Below, piece after piece: positions 1 through 5,724 of a stretch of DNA of 7,528 bases. Below the pieces are notes generated by a model. The model made no database searches. It saw nothing but the letters and a program-made list of their open reading frames with translations, and had not been told where the DNA came from. Made by a program: the position numbers and the translations under genes. The stretch covers positions 1 to 7,528 of the forward strand of contig JAEORV010000066.1 in the NCBI GenBank assembly GCA_016840695.1. Direction: 5' to 3'. The DNA comes from Promethearchaeota archaeon. GTDB taxonomy: Archaea > Asgardarchaeota > Lokiarchaeia > Sigyniarchaeales > SOKP01. Position 1 is the stretch's first letter. Each line of letters begins with the position of its first letter.

Positions 1-1343
1 CGAAAAGAATACATAATTTTGAAGAAGTTCCTTTCGGATACGACGAAGAAACTGCAATAATTGAAGCCGCAAGATGTCTTCAATGCGCAAAACCGTTATG
101 TGTCGAAGATTGTCCCGTGAATATCGACATTCCGGGTTTTATTAAGCATATCAAGGAAGGAAACTTCGAAGAAGCGATTTACACGATTAAAGAGTATAAT
201 ATCTTGCCCGCAATTTGCGGAAGAGTATGTCCTCAAGAATCTCAATGCGAAGGATCCTGCGTTATGGGCAAGCGTTGGGAACCGACGGCAATTGGGAACC
301 TTGAAAGATTTGCTGCCGATTGGGAGCGAAAGAACATGCCAAAGTCTTGTCCAGAATGTATGCCCCCTAATGGCATAAAAGTTGCGATTATTGGTGCTGG
401 TCCTGCTGGTCTGACTTGCGCCGCCGATCTTCAAAGAAAGGGATACGATGTGACAATTTTTGAGGCTTTTCATACAGGAGGAGGCGTCTTAGTCTATGGA
501 ATACCCGAATTTCGACTTCCTAAAGAAATCGTTGCTGACGAAATTGAAACATTGAAGATGTTAGGCGTTAAAATTCAATATAACTCCATTATAGGTAAAA
601 TTTTAGATATTGAAGACCTTAAGGAAATGGGTTTTAAAGCGTTTTTTGTTGGCGTTGGAGCGGGATTGCCAATATTGATTAATTATCCCGGAATTGACCT
701 CAATGGCGTATTATCTGCTAACGAGTTTCTGACGCGTGTTAACTTGATGAAAGCATACAAATTTCCAGAATACGATACACCTGTAAAAATTGGTAACAAG
801 GTATCCGTGATTGGTGGTGGAAATGTTGCAATGGACTCTGCGCGCGTTGCTTTGCGTTTGGGTGCTGAAAAAGTCATGTTAGTTTACAGGAGAAGTGAAG
901 CAGAGATGCCTGCTCGACGAGAGGAATACCATCACGGAAAGGAAGAAGGAATAGAATTCCACTTCTTAACGAATCCCGTGAGATTAATTGGAGATGACGA
1001 CGGTAACGTCGTAAAAATGGAAGTTCAAAAGATGGAATTAGGCGAACCTGACGATTCAGGGCGGAGAAGGCCAATTCCAATCGAAAATTCTGAGTACATC
1101 ATCGAGACAGATACTGTAATCTTAGCTATTGGTACTCGAGCCAATCCTATACTCACGAAAGCAATTCCCAATTTAAAATTAAATAGATGGGGGTATATTG
1201 AAACCAATGAAAATGGCCAATCGAACATAGAATACATTTTCGCAGGAGGAGACATCGTGACGGGAGCCGCGACGGTTATTTCTGCTATGGGTGCTGGACG
1301 TAGAGCGGCTAAAGGAATGGATGAATACTTGCAATCATTATAG
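1..1343 (+). CDS. gltA: NADPH-dependent glutamate synthase small-subunit-like oxidoreductase (GltA/GltD/SudA family), 5' partial
   Basis: The frame is open from base 3 and gives 446 residues; the family usually has about 460-480, so only the N-terminus is missing. Seen, in window numbering: the family's N-terminal GY-E-A-EA-RCLQC block; a cluster CxxCx4Cx3CP at residues 25-38; a second cluster ICGRVCPQESQCEGSC near 71-86 (two [4Fe-4S] ligand sets); the FAD Rossmann loop GAGPAG near 131-136; the NADPH loop GGGNVAMD near 271-278, followed by VYRRSEAEMPAR; and a C-terminal GGD...AMGAGRRAA flavin motif near 416-433. In the family these domains pass electrons from NADPH through FAD and Fe-S centres to glutamate synthase, or to sulfur/ferredoxin in Sud/Nfn enzymes. 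Archaeal GltA can act alone, so which activity applies here cannot be told without the upstream genes. An extra CPEC lies in the linker before the FAD domain. The GTG at 117 is internal (it follows the first Cys cluster) and is not the start. Confidence 0.95.
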   Translation, partial: KRIHNFEEVPFGYDEETAIIEAARCLQCAKPLCVEDCPVNIDIPGFIKHIKEGNFEEAIYTIKEYNILPAICGRVCPQESQCEGSCVMGKRWEPTAIGNLERFAADWERKNMPKSCPECMPPNGIKVAIIGAGPAGLTCAADLQRKGYDVTIFEAFHTGGGVLVYGIPEFRLPKEIVADEIETLKMLGVKIQYNSIIGKILDIEDLKEMGFKAFFVGVGAGLPILINYPGIDLNGVLSANEFLTRVNLMKAYKFPEYDTPVKIGNKVSVIGGGNVAMDSARVALRLGAEKVMLVYRRSEAEMPARREEYHHGKEEGIEFHFLTNPVRLIGDDDGNVVKMEVQKMELGEPDDSGRRRPIPIENSEYIIETDTVILAIGTRANPILTKAIPNLKLNRWGYIETNENGQSNIEYIFAGGDIVTGAATVISAMGAGRRAAKGMDEYLQSL

Positions 1344-1346
1344 CTA

Positions 1347-1374
1347 TGTTTTATCTTTCTATTATCTCTTTACT
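1347..1374 (+). terminator. Possible U-rich terminator of the GltA-type gene
   Basis: Just after the stop codon the + strand is pyrimidine-rich, with repeated short T-runs and no hairpin. This is the usual look of an archaeal intrinsic terminator. The longest T-run is only four, so the call is weak. It overlaps the 3' end of the convergent small gene. Confidence 0.3.
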
Positions 1375-1630
1375 GATATATAAATTTATATGATGTTCTT
1401 AGATACCAGTTAATTAGCAGAATTGAAACGATATTAAGTGCAACTAAAACGAATACTACTAATAGGTAATAGAGAGCTCTGGCATCAATGGGTTCATCTA
1501 GTATATCTTCATTAGATTCCTCGTATGGATCTTGGAGATTTAATTTTTTAATTCTCTCTTCTAGACTTTTCTGTTTATCCTCTAAATCGTCATCTTTATC
1601 TTCATCTTTGTTAACTTCTAATAGTGAAAT
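1370..1630 (-). CDS. Small acidic, single-span membrane protein with apparent ATT start (hypothetical)
   Basis: An 86-codon minus-strand frame ends in TAA at 1372-1370. Residues about 7-49 are hydrophilic and strongly acidic with lysines (KDEDKDDDLEDK, then a heptad-like helix SLEERIKKL). Residues about 53-76 are one long hydrophobic span (YYLLVVFVLVALNIVSILLI), followed by a short WYLRTSYKFIYQ tail. That is a tail-anchored or bitopic membrane protein. The composition change from charged helix to membrane span is gene-like. The frame holds no ATG, GTG or TTG anywhere. Its upstream in-frame stop is TGA at 1639-1637, three codons before an ATT (1630-1628) that sits 5 nt after a strong SD and would give M-S-L-L-E-V-N. 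Alternatives are a +1 frameshift from ATG at 1649, or a sequencing error. Family unknown to me. It is convergent with the GltA-type gene, with 26 nt between the stop codons. Confidence 0.7.
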   Translation of the reverse strand: MSLLEVNKDEDKDDDLEDKQKSLEERIKKLNLQDPYEESNEDILDEPIDARALYYLLVVFVLVALNIVSILLINWYLRTSYKFIYQ

Positions 1631-1635
1631 TGGAA

Positions 1636-1644
1636 ATCACCCTC
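1636..1644 (-). promoter_or_regulatory. Shine-Dalgarno that decides an ATT start
   Basis: On the minus strand the site reads GAGGGTGAT. Its GGTGAT core is fully complementary to the usual 16S rRNA 3' end (anti-SD AUCACC), and it lies 5 nt before the ATT at 1630-1628. An ATG at 1649-1647 lies upstream of it, and its frame closes after 12 codons (TAA). The SD is therefore best placed for the ATT, not for that ATG. Confidence 0.6.
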
Positions 1645-1671
1645 AACATTCTATAGGATAAATAGACCTTT

Positions 1672-1684
1672 TTGTATAAAAACC
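1672..1684 (-). promoter_or_regulatory. TATA-like promoter of the small membrane protein gene
   Basis: On the minus strand, GGTTTTTATACAA resembles an archaeal TATA box. A transcript start about 25 nt downstream would fall near 1650, giving a short leader that still contains the SD at 1644-1636. Placement is by eye only. Confidence 0.4.
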
Positions 1685-1764
1685 TATGTATTCCTAACTT
1701 TAAAATTATTAGAAAAAATCACTATTATCAAATTGAGAACAATATATGACAAAAATGTTAAAAC

Positions 1765-1806
1765 TTATATGTAATTATCTGGAGCATCTGGAGTATAGAA
1801 ACATGT
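1765..1806 (-). pseudogene. Orphan C-terminal remnant of a radical-SAM/SPASM gene
   Basis: On the minus strand the codons read T-CFYTPDAPDNYI-stop. The intact radical-SAM gene upstream ends K-CFYNPDAPDKCL-stop. Both tails have exactly 12 codons from the Cys to the stop, and a 29-nt core (1775-1803 against 3135-3163) differs at only three bases. Upstream of the tail the frame turns into poly-T sequence with no resemblance to the SPASM domain, so only the end survives. I infer a decayed duplicate, or a break left by rearrangement around the hydrolase gene. Expression as a peptide is unlikely: the only nearby ATG is in another frame. Confidence 0.6.
1775..1803. repeat. Imperfect direct repeat, copy 1 (radical-SAM tail)
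   Basis: This 29-bp stretch matches 3135-3163 at 26 of 29 positions, including a 15-base identical core (TCTGGAGCATCTGGA). With its partner it brackets the serine hydrolase gene in direct orientation. Confidence 0.75.
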
Positions 1807-1850
1807 AAAAAAAAATCGATATAAACAAAACAAAATGGAAAAAAAGAGAT
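1807..1850 (-). terminator. U-rich terminator after the serine hydrolase
   Basis: Immediately after the hydrolase stop, the minus strand carries T-runs of 7 and 9 separated by TTTTGTTTTGTTTA-like sequence, with no stem-loop. This is typical of archaeal poly-U termination and probably ends the transporter/radical-SAM/hydrolase transcript. The second run abuts the orphan radical-SAM tail. Confidence 0.6.
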
Positions 1851-1854
1851 TTAT

Positions 1855-3063
1855 TTATAATTTTTCTATACACTCAAAGACTGCATTTGAGATCGAGGTT
1901 TCTCGAGGATCCGCAAATAAATAGTATCCCGATTTATTCATTGCATAAGCGAAACTTGTTTGTGTATCTGGATCAGCAAAACCGAAAGAGCCTCCTGCTC
2001 CTGGTGTGCCAAAAGCGTTATCACTCGTGCCAAACTTGTATTCGGGAAATGGTTTTAAAAATCCTAAAGAAAAGCACGTTTCTGTTTGGAGTACTTCGTC
2101 AAAACGACCCATTTCGGGTTCCGCCGCAGGTGTCATTATAGCTTCTAAAGTTTCAGGCTTTATTCCCAACTCCTTCCCTCCAGTAGCAAAGATGCTATAT
2201 AGTCTAGCGATGTCGCGAACAAGTCCAATTCCGTTTGAGGCGGGCAATTCAATCCTACGCATTTCTCGAGTGTTATACTTTGATACTTGTCCTACTACTT
2301 TTGGATTGGAAAAGGCTCTTTTCGTAATCGTCCCCTTCTTTAAGAATGCTTTGACAAACGGTTTTGGTAATTTTTCCATGTTGAATAACATTCTGAATGC
2401 ATACATGGGCGCATGTAAGTTAGCGATCCGCGAATCGGGAATATGATCGGGTAATCCTATGTAAAACTCGACACCTAATGGTTTTGCTATTTCTTCAGCA
2501 AAAAATTGCCCTATTGTTCGATGTTGAGGATCGATTTGCCTTATCAGCTCGCTTTCAAACCACCCTAACGTGACTCCATGATATCCGTGTCTCTTACCAG
2601 GTTCCCATAACGGAGCTTGAGCTGCGAGGATTTTTCCTAGTTTTTCTATATTTCCTAAGGTGTCTAAATCCATTGGTTCATCAATTGCGCATAATCCCGC
2701 TTGATGAGAGAGCAGTTGCCGAACCGTAATATTTTCCTTGCCATTTTGAGCAAAATCGGGCCAGTATTTTGACACTTTTTCATCAAATTCGAAATATCCT
2801 TTTGAATGTGCCAATGCAACGGCCATGGCCGAAATTCCCTTCGTGGTTGAAAACACTAAAATCATCGTGTCTTCTTTCCAAGGATCCTTCGATTTTTTAT
2901 CTCTAAAGCCTCCCCATAAATCTACCACTTTCTTTCCCTTATGATACGCGGCACAAGCTGCGCCTACTTCTTCTCCTCTTCTAAAATTATCTATAAACGC
3001 TTCTCGTGTTTTTTCAAATCCCGGTTCTACATGTCCATGGATCATTGATTCTTTAAACTTCAT
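1855..3063 (-). CDS. Class C beta-lactamase-fold serine hydrolase (EstB/LACTB-like)
   Basis: 402 residues, the usual length for this family. Seen: an N-terminal GxVxPGFE...AF..NF..G.E.GAA block, then VVDLWGG (47-52). The nucleophile motif SxxK is present as STTK (Ser72, Lys75), followed by the conserved helix and LLSHQAGL (117-124). GYHGVTLGW (160-168) holds the probable catalytic Tyr161. The C-terminal GTPGAGGSFGFADP (352-365) corresponds to the KTG/HxG strand. The family includes esterases, D-aminopeptidases and beta-lactamases; the YHG form and DLWGG point to the esterase/LACTB-like branch. There is no signal peptide or membrane span, so it should be cytosolic. It lies 61 nt after the radical-SAM gene on the same strand. 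No SD precedes the ATG; a TATA-like box about 28 nt upstream suggests a leaderless transcript. A start at Met7 is also possible. The substrate cannot be read from sequence. Confidence 0.93.
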   Translation of the reverse strand: MKFKESMIHGHVEPGFEKTREAFIDNFRRGEEVGAACAAYHKGKKVVDLWGGFRDKKSKDPWKEDTMILVFSTTKGISAMAVALAHSKGYFEFDEKVSKYWPDFAQNGKENITVRQLLSHQAGLCAIDEPMDLDTLGNIEKLGKILAAQAPLWEPGKRHGYHGVTLGWFESELIRQIDPQHRTIGQFFAEEIAKPLGVEFYIGLPDHIPDSRIANLHAPMYAFRMLFNMEKLPKPFVKAFLKKGTITKRAFSNPKVVGQVSKYNTREMRRIELPASNGIGLVRDIARLYSIFATGGKELGIKPETLEAIMTPAAEPEMGRFDEVLQTETCFSLGFLKPFPEYKFGTSDNAFGTPGAGGSFGFADPDTQTSFAYAMNKSGYYLFADPRETSISNAVFECIEKL

Positions 3064-3080
3064 GTAATTTCTTATTTCAT

Positions 3081-3093
3081 TATATGATTTAAA
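3081..3093 (-). promoter_or_regulatory. Possible internal promoter for the serine hydrolase
   Basis: On the minus strand TTTAAATCATATA lies about 28 nt before the hydrolase ATG. That is the spacing expected if transcription starts at or next to the ATG (leaderless). The lack of any SD in the 61-nt gap fits this. The gene could equally be read through from the upstream pair. Confidence 0.35.
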
Positions 3094-3124
3094 ACTATCT
3101 CTGAAGATGAAGAATTAAATTAAT

Positions 3125-4201
3125 TTACAAGCACTTGTCTGGAGCATCTGGATTGTAGAAACACTTTGGATCTGAAGCCGTAATATCTCCGCAGTATATA
3201 TATGCGTTAGCTCTACAACCATAGCAATACATCTTTGCTTTACAAGAAGCGCACGGTCCCTTGACCTTAACTCTTAATAAAAGTTTCCGTCTCGCTCTTT
3301 TATAGATTTTTAAGATATTCTCTTCGTAAATATTGCCCTCTGGTAAATCGCGCAGGTAAAGACAAGGCACTACATCTCCATTAGCAGTAACTGCGATGTG
3401 TGATTGGCACGCATATTTACCATCAGAGCTTCCTACCATTAGCATGTGCTTTCCTTCCACTTTCGCTCTATGATTGAATACTTTTTCTATCTGAGAGAGC
3501 GAGGGTTCCCATCTTGCGCCTTCGTTTTTAGACAAGCCTAATGGTCTGAATGGCATTATTGCGACGTGCGTGGCACCTTTTGAATAGAACCAGTCCATCA
3601 ATGCAACCATTGATCCTGCTGTTTGTCTTGTAAGTGTTGGACATCCATAAATATGGTCAGGCGGAAATCCTGCTTCAAGCAAAGAATCGTACCCGTCAAT
3701 TTTTGCCTTAAGCGTGTTAGGAAAGCAATTAACTTGATCGTAAATCTCTTGATCTAAAGTGTCTATGTGAATTCCAATAATGAATTCGAGGTCTTGCGCT
3801 TTAGCATGGGACTGTGCATTTATTAACCAACTTATTTTAGAATTTGGGATTAATCCCGCGAGTGGGAGGAATAGGTGAAATCCTTCATCAATCGCATGAT
3901 AAACCATCTCTTTACAATTTGGATGAATGAGTTGGTCACCACCGTACAAGTACACTACTTTAGTTCCTAATTTTTTAATTTCAAGGATATCCTTAAATTT
4001 ATCTAGTGATAAACTGTCAATTTTCAGATTATCACTGTCTCTTGAACTCGTATAGCAATACAAGCATCCCCCGGCGCATCGTTCGTTGATTTCGATGTTA
4101 ATAGATACAGGTCTGCCGTTCATCATTACTTTAACGAGCTCTGGTCTGGAAAAAAGGTCTAATGGTGGAGATTTTCTTTTATCAAGTTTCACGCTAAACA
4201 T
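3125..4201 (-). CDS. Radical SAM/SPASM enzyme, substrate unknown
   Basis: 358 residues. The radical-SAM cluster motif CxxxCxxC is complete (Cys42, Cys46, Cys49, in ERCAGGCLYCY). GGDQ (87-90) sits where GGEP-type SAM-binding motifs lie. The C-terminal SPASM region has CX9GX4C (Cys265, Gly275, Cys280), then CX2CX5CX2C (Cys317, 320, 326, 329), then GCRANAYIYCGD and DPKC (Cys337, Cys347), and a last Cys357 two residues from the end. The CX2CX5CX2C form with GCRA.AY..GD...DP.C resembles the NirJ/AhbC/AhbD-type branch (heme d1 and archaeal heme biosynthesis) and related peptide-modifying enzymes. I see no heme genes here, so I assign no substrate. The ATG lies 3 nt after the transporter's stop with no SD, which suggests translational coupling and a linked function. 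Its last codons recur as an orphan copy at 1765-1806. It should be cytosolic and oxygen-sensitive. Confidence 0.93.
   Translation of the reverse strand: MFSVKLDKRKSPPLDLFSRPELVKVMMNGRPVSINIEINERCAGGCLYCYTSSRDSDNLKIDSLSLDKFKDILEIKKLGTKVVYLYGGDQLIHPNCKEMVYHAIDEGFHLFLPLAGLIPNSKISWLINAQSHAKAQDLEFIIGIHIDTLDQEIYDQVNCFPNTLKAKIDGYDSLLEAGFPPDHIYGCPTLTRQTAGSMVALMDWFYSKGATHVAIMPFRPLGLSKNEGARWEPSLSQIEKVFNHRAKVEGKHMLMVGSSDGKYACQSHIAVTANGDVVPCLYLRDLPEGNIYEENILKIYKRARRKLLLRVKVKGPCASCKAKMYCYGCRANAYIYCGDITASDPKCFYNPDAPDKCL
3135..3163. repeat. Imperfect direct repeat, copy 2 (inside the radical-SAM 3' end)
   Basis: Partner of 1775-1803 (26 of 29 bases equal). It encodes the CFYNPDAPDK part of the intact radical-SAM C-terminus, so this copy is presumably the functional original. 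Confidence 0.75.
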
Positions 4202-4204
4202 TGC

Positions 4205-5458
4205 TTATAATAAAATACATTTGTCACTATTAATATTACGGGTTAGATATATTAGAAAGATTAGTGTAAATAAACCAAAGAACATCATAAAACCGAAGAT
4301 GGCGTATAAATTGACTTCAGCAACATATCCTGCAATGATGGGAGTGATACCAAATCCCATTCCTACTAAGATTTCGTTCATAGTTGAGTATTTTGTTGTA
4401 TTTTCTGCTGTTCCATAATCAAGCATTATTTTCATTGCAGTCCCTTGGATTAATCCTAAAAATAGCCCAGCAGTAACTACAACTATAGAAATATACCAAA
4501 TATTACCAATCACTATAATTAGAAAATTGATTATAACCACCATAGATATACTGAAAAAAGAATATAGTTTTCTCCTATAGATTTTTAGTGAATTTGTCCA
4601 TGTTAAACCCAAAAGTTGTGCAAATTGAAACGATCCTTGTATTAAATAGGTCAAATAAGAGGGGTTATTAAAAGATTTTAATAGAACGGGATATCCAAAA
4701 ATAAAAGTCGCTTTAGATGATGCCAAGAAAAAAATTGATACCCATGAAAACAGGATTGGATATATGATGAGGGGAGTATTAGAATTGGAATGTCCATTTT
4801 GGTTTTTACTTTCCTTAGAAGTAGAATCTTCTTTTAAAATACTCTCTTCATTGCTCAAAGAAAGTGTTTGCGAGTCATTTCTTATAAATAAACTGAAAGG
4901 AATTAAAATTAACGATAATAACCACGAGATAATCATTGCCAAGTAGTCGCTTAAAGTTAATGCCCACCAAAAACCTACTGATAGTCCAAGAATAAATCCC
5001 GTGTTCCACGATAAGTTAAAAACTTTAAAATTCTTAGTTGATTTCTCAACGCTACTTACTTTCTGCCATGTGTTTAATAAATTAAAGCAATTCGGCCAGA
5101 ATATCCCCAAGGATAAACCAATGAAAATATAACATGTAATTAAAAACCATGGTTCAAAATAAAGCAATTGTAAACCGGATAATATTGGAGATGCACAACA
5201 GGATAATACAAAAGCTTTTCGCACTCCTAGTTTTGATGTAATTATTTGACCAAAGATTGGAGCAAAAATGTATGCAATAGCTCCCGCCGAAGATATAAAT
5301 CCTAAAATGCTTTCGCTGATACCAACATGAAAATAAACATAATTCTGTAGAGCTCTATCAAAAATCCCCGCACAAAATAGCCTTAAGAAAGAAATTATGA
5401 ACATTGGCCAAGCCCGATAATCATCCAAGGATTTTTCGGCAGTCATATTCTTATTCAT
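4205..5458 (-). CDS. MFS transporter, 12 membrane segments
   Basis: 417 residues, typical for the major facilitator superfamily. About twelve hydrophobic spans can be seen (roughly 17-33, 47-72, 82-100, 104-128, 147-168, 172-192, then 229-248, 262-285, 297-312, 316-338, 357-379, 383-405). They are split by a hydrophilic, Ser/Asn/Glu-rich central loop (193-228), as expected for a 6+6 fold. GQIITSKLGVRK (70-81) matches the loop 2-3 signature GxLaDrxGrk in degenerate form. No motif fixes the substrate. The gene comes first in the minus-strand block and runs into the radical-SAM gene, so export of that enzyme's product or import of its precursor is a reasonable guess, no more. The start at 5458 has a weak AGGG 7 nt upstream. 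Its wobble positions are very AT-rich, as is common for membrane-protein genes. Confidence 0.9.
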   Translation of the reverse strand: MNKNMTAEKSLDDYRAWPMFIISFLRLFCAGIFDRALQNYVYFHVGISESILGFISSAGAIAYIFAPIFGQIITSKLGVRKAFVLSCCASPILSGLQLLYFEPWFLITCYIFIGLSLGIFWPNCFNLLNTWQKVSSVEKSTKNFKVFNLSWNTGFILGLSVGFWWALTLSDYLAMIISWLLSLILIPFSLFIRNDSQTLSLSNEESILKEDSTSKESKNQNGHSNSNTPLIIYPILFSWVSIFFLASSKATFIFGYPVLLKSFNNPSYLTYLIQGSFQFAQLLGLTWTNSLKIYRRKLYSFFSISMVVIINFLIIVIGNIWYISIVVVTAGLFLGLIQGTAMKIMLDYGTAENTTKYSTMNEILVGMGFGITPIIAGYVAEVNLYAIFGFMMFFGLFTLIFLIYLTRNINSDKCILL

Positions 5459-5494
5459 TGATGTCCCTGTTGTCTTTCTTCTTTTTTATGTGTC

Positions 5495-5520
5495 TTCTAT
5501 ATTAATATCAAATAAAAAGA
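5495..5520 (-). promoter_or_regulatory. Candidate promoter of the transporter/radical-SAM block
   Basis: On the minus strand, CTTTTTATTTG followed by the perfect palindrome ATATTAATAT (5499-5508) lies 40-60 nt before the transporter ATG. Either part could be the TATA box, leaving a leader of roughly 10-30 nt. The palindrome could also be a regulator site. It lies in the 205-nt gap between divergent genes; no clear box for the + strand dehydrogenase gene stands out there, though ATATTAG near 5597 is possible. Confidence 0.35.
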
Positions 5521-5565
5521 TGCTTTTCTCAAATAATTTCGTAAAAATATGGATTTTTATCTGGA

Positions 5566-5724
5566 ATGAAATTAATTGAATTCTTAATAGGTGGCATATT
5601 AGAATACCTAACCTTACGAGAAATAGAGAAGCAACTGAATAGAAATAATGGTGTTAAAAAAGAATGGACGACGAGATTGATAAAGCCAAGAAACATTTCG
5701 AAGAAATTTTGGTTGAACAGTTAG
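5566..5724 (+). CDS. Doubtful 52-residue ORF overlapping the dehydrogenase start
   Basis: ATG at 5566 opens 52 codons to TAG at 5722-5724, overlapping the first 61 nt of the dehydrogenase gene in another frame. The first part, MKLIEFLIGGILEYLTLREI then EKQLNRNNGVKKEW, reads like a helical segment followed by a helix-turn-helix-like stretch. The part inside the dehydrogenase gene is probably a frame shadow. There is no SD. It may be a leader ORF affecting the dehydrogenase, the broken 5' end of a lost DNA-binding protein, or chance. Confidence 0.25.
   Translation: MKLIEFLIGGILEYLTLREIEKQLNRNNGVKKEWTTRLIKPRNISKKFWLNS

Noticed and set aside
117..119. GTG as start of the GltA-type protein
   Set aside because: The frame is open upstream to the window edge and encodes the family's conserved RCLQC...C...CP cluster, so the GTG is internal.
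683..1255. Minus-strand frames of 64-76 codons inside the GltA-type gene
   Set aside because: They lie wholly opposite a well-conserved gene and show no domain-like composition; they are reading-frame shadows.
1765..1806. CFYTPDAPDNYI as a precursor peptide for the radical-SAM enzyme
   Set aside because: It has no start codon or SD in frame and matches the enzyme's own C-terminus at DNA level, so a gene remnant is the better reading.
1887..2446. Plus-strand frames opposite the hydrolase gene
   Set aside because: These are complement shadows of the strongly supported serine hydrolase.
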